From the NCBI RefSeq assembly GCF_001039355.2, contig NW_019775558.1, forward strand, positions 859,558 through 923,557: a stretch of 64,000 nt of DNA, given 5' to 3'. The position numbers and the translations under genes are program-made. Below the pieces are notes generated by a model that had not been told where the DNA came from, did no database searches, and saw nothing but the letters and a program-made list of their open reading frames with translations. This stretch comes from Lingula anatina. Taxonomy: Eukaryota; Brachiopoda; Lingulata; Lingulida; Lingulidae. Position 1 is the first letter of the stretch; the number at the start of each line of letters is the position of its first letter. Positions 1-10,000 of the stretch are shown here, in pieces.

Positions 1-833
1 TTTTTTCTGCCTTTCTCATATTGCAGTAAAATTTTTTCAAAAGTAAATTGAGGCTAGAAGGGCATATAAGTTAAATAAGTCAAGGTACTATAACGTGACT
101 GTGACCATTCCCATGATAGACACCATTGTTCTATGTAGATTGATCCAACTCTGTGGGAACTATTGCTATGTACAATCAGCTTAACTGAACGATACATTGT
201 GATCTCCTCCTGATGTTGAGTGGAATACAAAAAAGCTGGTGATTATATGAGTGTCTTGGAAACCAAAGGAAGCGTTTCATTCAGTTTAGCTGATTGCACT
301 CAGCAAGAGTTCCCCACAGAGTTTGATTGATCTGTGTAGACCGATGGTGTCTGTGGAAATAGGGTGTGAGGAGGGCACAAGACATACATCTAAAGTACAC
401 CAAGTAAACCTGATATTATACACAGCAGCTTGAACAAAATATTTGGCGTGTGTGATAAGGATGATATGCACACTGACATTTAACTCGTGATTAAAAGATG
501 AATCTCAGAGATCTGAAAAGATATATGTGCCCTTCTAAAGAATTATACCTGTTCATAGTAGGATTATGTATAATGAATATTCAGTAAGGAATGGAGACAG
601 TTCTCTTGCTCATGGACTCCTGTACTTTTAAGATGTTTAAAACCAAATGGCCTGCATTGTATTATGTTGTATCTTATAGAGGGTACCAGAAATAGAACTT
701 GTGGCCAAACTTGTGGCCAAATCACATATTTATTATATACTGGGAAAATGCCAAGGATGTGCATAATTTTATTAGTATTATATTTTTGAAACAGCCTATT
801 CCAAACTTTATGAACTGTGCAATAATAGAACAG
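1..833. repeat. Contig-end duplicate of 2490-3404
   Basis: This block matches 2490-3404 almost base for base, with scattered SNPs. It has two larger differences: it lacks about 80 bp found near 3215-3290, and it lacks a short tandem duplication near 2590-2625. It ends at the N at 834. The right-hand copy lies inside the AMBRA1 5' intron, so this is most simply the other haplotype of the same intron. I see no coding exon in it; the 61-codon minus-strand ORF at 286-471 occurs identically in both copies and has no gene context. Confidence 0.85.
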
Positions 834-834
834 N
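834..834. other. Single-N contig join
   Basis: One N between a block that repeats downstream and a new CpG-richer block. It is one of four single Ns in the window, all beside duplicated sequence. If the overlap model is right, the left contig should contain a copy of 835-2489 just before the window start. Confidence 0.8.
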
Positions 835-899
835 CCTTAGTCCAATGCTTCACAAGAACCCCACTTCAAGTTATTATTCACCACTTTACAGATACTTAC

Positions 900-1175
900 A
901 AAATCGCTGCGCGCATGCGTGAGAATTGCATTGTGGGAAAAAATAGAGCAAAACAAAAACAGCGAGTATACGAATAATGGGGAATAACCTCGACGATCAC
1001 ACACTCTGGTCCATGATTGTAAAATTAGCGGGAAATTACCTTTCTCGATACCTTCTATCATTTCTGCAACTTGAAACACAGCAGGTAGTCATTATTTTGT
1101 GTTCAAGAGCCTTCGCGCCACGAGTTCACGCTCTTTCCCCCTCCCACAATGCAGTTCGAGTTTCCTGTCGACGTA
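900..1175. promoter_or_regulatory. CpG-richer promoter-like block with NRF1-like and paired ZNF143-like motifs
   Basis: CpG dinucleotides are much denser here than in surrounding DNA. An NRF1-like GCGCATGCGT lies at about 912-921. A GCATTGTGGGA core lies at about 927-937 on the plus strand, and its inverted counterpart CCCACAATGCA at about 1144-1154; both resemble the ZNF143/SBS core. This combination is typical of housekeeping promoters. It could drive AMBRA1, a gene to the left, or both. Motif assignments are by eye. Confidence 0.45.
977..1084 (+). CDS. Candidate first coding exon, strand uncertain
   Basis: A 36-codon open stretch starts at ATG 977, about 50 bp after the NRF1-like and ZNF143-like motifs. 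It ends at CAG followed by GTAGTC, a possible donor in phase 0. The predicted peptide begins MGNNLDDHTLWSMIVKLAG and I do not recognise it. It is not the AMBRA1 N-terminus, because in-frame stops precede the AMBRA1 ATG in its own exon. A competing minus-strand reading starts at ATG 1079 (MFQVAEMIEGIEK) and reaches a possible donor GTAATT at about 1041. At most one is likely real. Confidence 0.2.
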
Positions 1176-1800
1176 CAACTGTAAAGTGATGAATGAATTG
1201 TGAATCAGACCCTAAATGACACGAATAAGTCCACACGATTATGCTGAAGGAACACAGAGGATTTTAATATGATAAATCCAAGTTGCAAGCACTTATCTAT
1301 ATTTTGAATCAACCCAATTTTGCCCGTCATTTACCCTGGTAATTCTCTGGCCATAGACTGCAGTTCATTCAGATAAAAGTAATGCCGCTTTTGTGTCTGC
1401 TCCTTTTTGGCAATATCCGCCTCCATTACGCAAGTTCAAACACCAAACCAGTAGATCACACCTCTCAACCTGAAATGTTTTCAGATGCCACTTAGATTAT
1501 AGATGTATACCAATAACATGCTTGCATTCACATTACGACATGGTGTATATTAGTTTATACACATGTACAGCTGTACATGTACATTGTGCAAAAATATTAC
1601 AGACAGCAACGACTCGAAAAACGAAACTTTGGAGATCAATTACGCCATGTGCTGGGCAAATAAAAATACATTACGCTAAAACACACTATATAGATCTTTC
1701 TTTGTCAGTTTGGTGTATACATGCGCAATACCTTTCTACATAATTGAATCAAACGAAACCTCGAATATTATATCACGACATTGTGAGAAGCATTATTTTT

Positions 1801-1822
1801 CCGGAAGTAGTAATCCGGAAGT
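1801..1822 (+). promoter_or_regulatory. Tandem ETS-type sites CCGGAAGT x2
   Basis: CCGGAAGT occurs at 1801-1808 and 1815-1822, spaced 14 bp start to start. This matches the ETS/GABP consensus common just upstream of or at TATA-less transcription starts. A good donor lies about 130 bp downstream, so these sites are well placed for the AMBRA1 core promoter. Confidence 0.5.
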
Positions 1823-1824
1823 TT

Positions 1825-1954
1825 TGACACACAGACAGACTATTCTCGGGAGACGAGTGGTGTTAGTAGAGAATGTAACCGCTCGTTATCAGGTTCGAAC
1901 ATATGGTGGAGCGAGAGAGAGAGTGAGGAGGAGAAAGCGGAGTGGGTGAAAAGG
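1825..1954 (+). other. Likely 5' UTR exon of AMBRA1
   Basis: A CpG-containing, purine-rich stretch follows the paired ETS motifs and ends in AAGG followed by GTAAGT, a near-consensus donor at 1955. The next clear exon on this strand is the first AMBRA1 coding exon, whose acceptor at 6887 leaves 45 nt of UTR before the ATG, so a non-coding upstream exon is required. The exact start is not visible. Confidence 0.45.
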
Positions 1955-2489
1955 GTAAGTTGGTAATTTTTATCTCAATTCGTATGGTTTTCGTAACATT
2001 TTCGTTGCGAAGGAAACTAGCTGCGCATCCGGAGTTGACTCGTCTTGACTCATGTTGCAGTCATAATTTCTTTCCTTTTTTTTGTCAGCATGTCTTTTCG
2101 AAGCTTTGCTAATGCGTATGCATTATCAAAAATATGTGTTGCATTGTCGTTAGACATGGAAACGATGACGAACCTTTAAGGGAGGGCTGAAACATTAGCT
2201 GATTAAAATATAGTACATGGTATGATTAACGTTGTTATTGATTTGACGTTCATCGCAGTGGGTTGAAGTCTGCACGGGTCTGAGACTCATAAAAATCCTG
2301 CTCGAGTGTGTTTAGCACTAGTATGTTACTTTTATAAACATATATGAGTTTATGAAAATCGTTAATAGATAGAAAATTGATGAAAATTACAACATTTCTT
2401 TTAACAACAGGTAAGTTGGTAAACAATGGGGGTTTTATGTGAAATTTCTGTGACCACAGCTGTTTCAGTGAAACTTACATACTTTTTAG

Positions 2490-3404
2490 TTTTTTCTGCC
2501 TTTCTCATATTGCAGTAAAATCCTTTGAAAAACAAATTGAGGCTAGAAGGGCATATAAGTTAAATAAGTCGGGGTACTTTAACGTGACTGTGTGACCATT
2601 CCAATAGACACCTGACTGTGACCATTCCCATAGACACCATTGTCCTATGTAGATTGATCCAACTCTGTGGGAACTATTGCTATGTACAATCAGCTTAACT
2701 GAACGATACATTGTGATCTCCTCCTGATGTTGAGTGGAATACAAAAAAGCTGGTGATTATATGAGTGTCTTGGAAACCAAAGGAAGCGTTTCATTCAGTT
2801 TAGCTGATTGCACTCAGCAAGAGTTCCCCACAGAGTTTGATTGATCTGTGTAGACCGATGGTGTCTGTGGAAATAGGGTGTGAGGAGGGCACAAGACATA
2901 CATCTAAAGTACACCAAGTAAACCTGATATTATACACAGCAGCTTGAACAAAATATTTGGCGTGTGTGATAAGGATGATATGCACACTGACATTTAACTC
3001 GTGATTAAAAGATGAATCTCAGAGATCTGAAAAGATATATGTGCCCTTCTAAAGAATTATACCTGTTCATAGTAGGATTATGTATAATGAATATTCAGTA
3101 AGAAATGGAGACAGTTCTCTTGCTCATGGACTCCTGTACTTTTAAGATGTTTAAAACCAAATGGCCTGCATTGTATTATGTTGTGTCTTATAGAGGGTAC
3201 CAGAAATAGAACTTGTGTATGTTATACTGGTTCTGAACAGTCCTGAAAACATTGTAGAGCCAATAAGCCTGGTACAGCATTAATGTGGCCAAATCACATA
3301 TTTATTATATACTGGGAAAATGCCAAGGATGTGCATAATTTTATTAGTATTATATTTTTGAAACAGCCTATTCCAAACTTTATGAACTGTGCAATAATAG
3401 AACA
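2490..3404. repeat. Right-hand copy of the 1-833 block
   Basis: Partner of 1-833. The left copy stops about 25 bp before the MITE at 3427, suggesting that assembly of the left contig broke near this repeat. Confidence 0.85.
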
Positions 3405-3426
3405 AATCTGTCAGAAGTTTATCTTA

Positions 3427-3679
3427 GACCCCATTCCCATACCTAGATTGATCTAGCGGGATCGGTCTATCTCCAAGGGGATTCTTGCTCAGTTGCACTC
3501 AATTTAAGTGCCTTAGATGTCTGGTAAGCCTACTGAAGCTGCTAAATAAAAGTTAATTACACCCAACAGCTTCAGAAGGCATGCCAGACATCTAAGCCAC
3601 GTAAGCTGAGTGCAATTTGGTGAGAATCCCCAGAGATGGACCAATCCTGCTAGATCAATCTAGGTATGAAAATGGGATC
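3427..3679 (+). mobile_element. Fold-back MITE, TTA-flanked (PIF/Harbinger-like)
   Basis: A 253-bp element made largely of one long imperfect inverted repeat. Its left end begins GACCCCATTCCCATACCTAG, and the reverse complement of its right end begins GATCCCATTTTCATACCTAG. Both arms continue with clear similarity for about 100 bp around an AT-rich centre near 3545-3560. It is flanked by TTA at 3424-3426 and 3680-3682 (alternatively CTTAG). Its termini resemble those of the elements at 44128 and 59631. A 3-bp TWA duplication is characteristic of PIF/Harbinger elements; no transposase is present. Confidence 0.75.
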
Positions 3680-4074
3680 TTAGCCTAATTTTTTTTCTGA
3701 TAAAAAAGAGCAAAACAGCATTATTTTTCTGGTAGTCTTTTTAGAATAATGTTTTGGTTGATTTCCTGCTTTGCAAGCCTCATTAAACCTCTCCCAAAGG
3801 ATCTGGAGAATGAGAGCAAAAAGTTTAAGTACTGTATCAATCACATGTAAGTGTACTCTAAAAGTAATTGTTTCTCTTGAAAAGATGACTGGATCTCACT
3901 GTAAGTTTTTTTTCACCCTGAAATGACTAGCATTTTCAGTTTACCCTAATTGAATAAGCAACTTTTATAAGCTTGGCTTCGGTCCTTGATAACTATATTT
4001 TTATTTCCTCACATAACATAATTTTTTAGTTTAGTGTCATCTCTCTCTCTTTTTTCTCTTTATCTTTTTTTCTT

Positions 4075-4507
4075 TTTTTTTTTTTTTTTTTGAAACCAAA
4101 CAAATTGCTGTAAGTTGTGTTTGGGTATCAGACAATTTTGTGTATTGACTTTGGATTTTTTGTAAGCTGATTTTTGAATCATTAATATTTTTTATGGCTT
4201 CCTGATTGTCTCTGTTTATTAATCAGTTTCAAAAGTAAAATAATCTGCCTATCTTTGAAATATAAGTGGAAATCTGTGGGTCTTTTAAACCTTTTATATC
4301 GCAAACCTGGGGCTCAGTACAGATAATCCCAGGGAATATTTGTTCTTCACTCTGTTTTAAAAATTATATACATGGAGAAGAACATGGATTGTTATTGTCT
4401 GTTTTGTTTAAGAAGTTATATATATTAACAAATTTATTGCATACATCTAAAGAAAACCCTCACATATTACAAATAACTAAGTCATTTTTAAATGTATTTT
4501 GTGTACA
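4075..4507. repeat. Left copy of contig overlap at 4508
   Basis: From the poly-T run to the N, this block matches 4509-4941 with very few differences. The left copy ends GTGTACA exactly where the right copy continues into unique sequence. Confidence 0.9.
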
Positions 4508-4508
4508 N
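4508..4508. other. Single-N contig join
   Basis: The base before this N corresponds to 4941 and the base after it to the poly-T run near 4075. This is exactly the pattern of two overlapping contig ends placed in series. Confidence 0.9.
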
Positions 4509-4941
4509 TTTTTTTTTTTTTTTTTGAAACAAAACAAATTGCTGTAAGTTGTGTTTGGGTATCAGACAATTTTGTGTATTGACTTTGGATTTTTTGTAAG
4601 CTGATTTTTGAATCGTTAATATTTTTTATGGCTTCCTGATTGTCTCTGTTTATTAATCAGTTTCAAAAGTAAAATAATTCGCCTATCTTTGAAATATAAG
4701 TGGAAATCTGTGGGTCTTTTAAACCTTTTATATCGCAAACCTGGGGCTCAGTACAGATAATCCCAGGGAATATTTGTTCTTCACTCTGTTTTAAAAATTA
4801 TATACATGGAGAAGAACATGGATTGTTATTGTCTGTTTTGTTTAAGAAGTTATATATATTAACAAATTTATTGCATACATCTAAAGAAAACCCTCACATA
4901 TTACAAATAACTAAGTCATTTTTAAATGTATTTTGTGTACA
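4509..4941. repeat. Right copy of contig overlap at 4508
   Basis: Begins in a 17-T homopolymer, a likely assembly break point, and repeats 4075-4507. Differences are mainly single bases and T-run length. Confidence 0.9.
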
Positions 4942-6887
4942 TAAAAGCATTTATAAGGGTTGTTTCAAATAAATGAAACCCTGGGGTATAATCACTCTAA
5001 AACCACCATTATCCTCAATGAATTTCATTGTTAAAAATAATTAAAGAACACAAGAGAATTTTCATAAAAGACATGTCCTGAATTGACTGCAGGGGTCACC
5101 AATCAATTCACAATCCTTCAAGGTCAATATTTTGACATTGATGGCGCTTTTAACCTGAGTGAACCTTTTAAACAACCTGCACTTTATATCATATTCTTGT
5201 TTAATTATTATACATTTTACCAAGATTTTCCTCCCAAAGTGCATGGTGTCAACTTGCCAATTTGAAGGTTTTTATGCCGGTAATCTATAGTTTATTCTCT
5301 CTTTCCCTTGCCATTTTATTAGCTGGTGTTAATGTCAGGCCTCGCCTTTGAATAAAGGGTATTATAGCAGGGATATTGTGCAAGGGTCATACAGGAACAC
5401 TTTTTCAATAAAAAATATCTTATTAAAGAGCTCTGGGGCATATCACATTTAAACCTTCTGTAAGTAGCCTTGCCCCATAATAAAAAGCAATGCTTCCCAG
5501 GGGTAGGGGAAATGGTGATGGTTCACTTTAATGAAAATGTATCTTTAGCTAATGAGCAGTTTTTAGTGCAGGTTTTAGTGGAATACAGTACATAAGACTA
5601 GGCCACTTACTGCATTGCCAGCTGCAACCTTGGATATATGTTCAAACAGAGGAGACTTTCAGGGTCAGTTTTAGTATCAGATGAAAAAATGTATGCCTAG
5701 TTGAACAGATAATAAGCTCAGTTTGGTAATCCTAGAAATTAAAATCAGAGGCAAAAGGTCAGGGCATTGCTAAATGCTAGTCTGCGATGAACTTCTCAAG
5801 AAGTCTGTTATTGTCATAGGTATGGCAGATATTGTTTATCTTTAAATTGTGATGTATCGGTGAAAGATGAATTTATTTGAATGGGGTTTCCTAAAATCAA
5901 AGGTATTGTGTGTATGCAATTGCCATTTGTAAGTGATTGCTTACCAGTGACAGAAATAACATTAATAAAGTGCCCTCCCTCCCATGTTTTACTTATAAAG
6001 GTCTGTAATTTATAAAACTTGATTTGATTTAGTTCCTTCTTTTTGCATTGTTGATAGCTCTGATGATGAATCTGAAAACTTTTTCTAAACATTCTAAGAC
6101 TTGAAAGCTTTAAATGTCAAAACCCTTTACACATGTATTGGAAAGTTTCAGTAAGAAGCTTACTGTAGTAGGCTTCCTTCTTATCTAGAGTTTCTGATTA
6201 TTGAAAAATTGCAACATACTTGTCTTTGATTCCCTATTGTCATTTGAACATAAATTTATTGAACAAACATTTAAGAAATTCTTTGTTATGGGATTAAAGC
6301 TTTTATGATTGACATGGCCAGACTGTTGGACCTGTAAATCTCACTCTTGGCATTTAAGCCAAATAGATCTCATTCTGTTTCACACTCTGTGATCCGATTG
6401 CTATTGAATTTTTTCACATGAAAGATTTCGATATCCAGAGAATTAATTCCATTCATGTATATATACCAAAAAGCTAGTGAATGTAGATGAAGATGAAAAT
6501 GCACTCTTTAACATCATCTATTAAAGCATTTAGTTTGGTTTCAATTTTTGTATTGTCAATTTATGGTTCAGTTCAGTCTGTTAGTTGCTATGATATTTGG
6601 TTTTTAGTTATCCATCAAAATCTTTCTCAAAAGAAAAGCAAAAATAAATTTGGCAAGAGATAGGTCTGTTTGCATACAGTTACCAACTGAATTCTGAGTA
6701 AGACAGGTCTTGGCTTATTCTGGGGTATCATTTCACATTACTTGGTAGATGGGGGAGTGATTGATTGTCTAAATGACTAATATCATATTTTGTGGTATGG
6801 TGCTAAGTGATGATATTACATTAGTAAGCCATTGTCACTAGCATTCTCTATATTTTAGTTTATATAACAAATGTATATATATTTCAG

Positions 6888-7055
6888 GTGTCTTGAAAGA
6901 CAGACATCTAGAAGGATAGATCAGACAGAAAGATGCCTAGAGCATCATTATTGGACTATGTTCTCCTCCGGGAAATTGGCCAGAGCAATAGGAAGGCTCC
7001 TCATATAGCCGAGCAGTATGCTGAGGACTGTGCAGCCAAAGCCACATTGAACAAG
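6888..7055 (+). CDS. AMBRA1: AMBRA1 exon with start codon (residues 1-41)
   Basis: Acceptor TTTCAG ends at 6887, ATG is at 6933, and donor GTAAGA is at 7056 (phase 0). The first 45 nt are 5' UTR with stops in the coding frame. The encoded segment begins [19 protein letters not shown] and aligns in position with the helical, DDB1-contacting N-terminus of vertebrate AMBRA1, although identity is low there. Confidence 0.9.
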
Positions 7056-10000
7056 GTAAGAATAATTGATAACCTGGGTTGAAGTTTTGATAATAAATGA
7101 CAATTATTATTTTATTAATATTATTGGTAGTTATGTATTTTTTTATGTCTTTGGAATAAGACTTGGCTGGAATTGTTTTATAGTAACATCTTTTTTTGTG
7201 CTTTAAAATTTGATATGCCATATTGCTGGAGAGAAAAGAAAAGGAACGTTAAAAGATTTTATGTGCATATAACTGTCATCTTAATATTAATGATGGGAAT
7301 AGAAATTTGCTCTTGGGAACAAAGACAGCTTGGTAACTGATAAAGGTGAAGCTGTGTTAATTATAACTTGAACGGTGTTTTTCAAATATGTGTACTTTGC
7401 ATTATTTTTTTAAACATGAATTGCCTTTTCAAGTAGGAAGACAGTGATATGACTTTAACAGTACCCATTTCATGTTTTTCTAGACTTATGTGCTAGAACT
7501 ACTGCATCATAGTTGTTCTAGTCCCACTTATGTACCACCAGTATTAGCACTGAAGGTGCTTGTTAGTTATTATCATTTTTGTCATACAAAAAATTAATAA
7601 ATAGGTAGAATTATCTCGAAAAAAAAATGAAGAATTAAGGTGCTATTGGGACCCCAGTTGTAAATTGATTTCCATTGTGAAAATACCCATCTTTTTATTT
7701 CTAGATATTCTGATCATTGCTGTTGTTATCTGTAGATGCTTAATTTAAACTGTAAATGGCAAAGGGGGCTTTCAGTTTTTGTTTGGTACGGGCTGTATCC
7801 ACACATTCAACAGAATACACAATCAGTGCCAAGTGAGGTTAGATAAATGGAAAAGCATCAGTTGTAAACAAAAGTAACGGGTCATTCTATACTATGAACA
7901 AACACTGAGAGGACAGTTTCAAGAGATTAGCTCTTATCACCTCTATATGAAAAACCAGTAATTTGTCTATAAAGTATAGTTGTATGACTGAACAAGAGTT
8001 GAGTGTTTTTTCAAGCAAAAGTATATAGTTGATTGGTGAAAATCCCTTGACCATCGGTATCCTGCATTGAAACTAGTTATATTTCTCCTTTAGGTTACAT
8101 TGATAGTCCCTACTGCTGTGTATGACAGCGTAATTATACGAGCATTCTGGCTATGTTTTTTTCAAAAACAAGGTGTCTGTGTCATGTTTTTGCTCTTGAA
8201 CATACTTTGTCTTCAGGCATACATGTAGGCACCAGTTGTTTGGGATATATTTCTTTCATTGTCACATTTAAACATATACTGGTGTACCGAGAAAAATAAT
8301 TAGGAGCCCAAAAGGTTTATATGAGAAGGAAAAGTGATGGGAAAGTCATAAATCATTGTTGAGTCCTTAGTTAACCCATCCCGATTACAGCTGGTTGAAG
8401 CGTACTTTTGTATTAACTGGCGTAGGAAACAATTTGATAAGGTTTTTTATGAATGATGTATGACAGATTTAGTTTCACAGCATAGTTGAGATTTCTGAAA
8501 ACAGAGAGCTCATTGATGATAATGTGACATTCTTGCTTGCACTGTAGGAAAATGAACTTTGACTCAGGGTGGCCCTAGAGGGTGGGTTGTGGTCAAGGTA
8601 ATCTGAGGTAAAAGCTGAGGCATATTACCTGGAAATAACACTTAGAGGAATGAGACAGTTTTTTTTTTGTATTGATTGGTAATTTGTTGCTTATGTTATG
8701 TTGTCTTTTAAAAAGCACTGGTGGTGATTCATTATTAATAAATAATGTATCAGGCTTCTTTGACATGAGGATGGTATTGCATAGAAATAGAAAGCAAAAA
8801 GAAAAAAAAAATACACTGTCCACTTATAAAGTATCTAAAACAAGAATAAAAAATGTCCAAAGTGTAGTGCATATTTTAGAGTATATATCTTTTTTTTATT
8901 ATTTCTGAGCAACAATTTGACTCTTCAGTCACCAAGTTTATTTCAAGTTTATGTCCAGCACAAGAAAATAGAAAATCTAACTTTTAAAATTATTCTTTGG
9001 ATAAATGTTAGAATAACAATGAAATAATTATAGATCAAAATGCAAAAGGAAGTGGAGATACTGTGGCTATTGTAGTGTTTTTAAGTCTCCCTGCACTGTT
9101 TTGGAGTCCATCAGAAATGTGTTACTATCAAAACTAACCCATACTTATACTGGCTATTTAGGTTATCATTTTCATTGTGGAATTCTGTTTATATTTTTAG
9201 CTTATCTCTTCATGTAGTTTAGCCCTTTGTAGAGATGGAAGCTCCGACTACCACTTAATTCTCTGTTGTCTGGGATTATGAATATCAGATTTCTACTGAT
9301 ATGTGTACTGATGTATAATGAAACCTTTATATTTAGTGTGTGCGTGACACGCACCCGCAGGTAAGATTTCTGGTTCACAGGGCAGCTGGAAAAAGGTCAA
9401 TTTTCAACCATTGGGATTGGAGTATTGTTTTGATGTGGAAATAATAGTCGTGTGACTTTTTAAAAACCTATCCCGTTATTATACGTGGTACTGTAAACAT
9501 TATGCATGACCAGTTTGTGATGGTGTCACAGAGTGCATTTAATGTCACCGACCGTAGTTTTTTATTGGCTCTGGGAAAACTGGTTTTGTTAGAGTTTTAA
9601 ATTTCAATTATTTTATTGTTAAGTGTGCTGTCTTTCCTGCACCTGGTGAAGCTGTGGAATTGAATAACACAAAAAACACTGAAATCTCAGTGAATAACAC
9701 AATCAAAATAACTCACCCAGAATGTCACTGTTAAGTCAGATAATAATAAAATTTGCCAGAAGGGGCCCTGGGACTATTAGTTTGATAGACTTATTATCTG
9801 GGGTCTCATTATTATACAGTCATTTTATCCATCTTGCCAATGTATAATTTTCTACTAGGGTATTGTATTTAGTAAACTGTTTTCCCAAACCTTTTCCTGC
9901 AGTATTTTTAGATGATAAAAGTGTATCTCTCTTTCTCTTGGCATTTTTTTTTTTTTATTTTTTTGTGGACAGATATTATGCTGTAATATTGAATCAAGGC

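Larger units (their letters stand above)
1955..6887 (+). other. AMBRA1 5' intron, mostly non-coding
   Basis: AT-rich sequence with no recognised gene. It holds the right-hand copy of the first contig overlap (2490-3404), a MITE (3427-3679), the second contig join (4508) with its duplicate blocks, and homopolymer runs. A second GTAAGTTGG donor-like string occurs at about 2411 after CAG and could be an alternative first-exon donor. Short ORFs at 4266-4547 and 4700-4972 are the same sequence in the two overlap copies. Confidence 0.6.

Noticed and set aside
286-471. 61-codon minus-strand ORF, identical at 2800-2985
   Set aside because: The identity is explained by the contig overlap; there is no splice or domain support.
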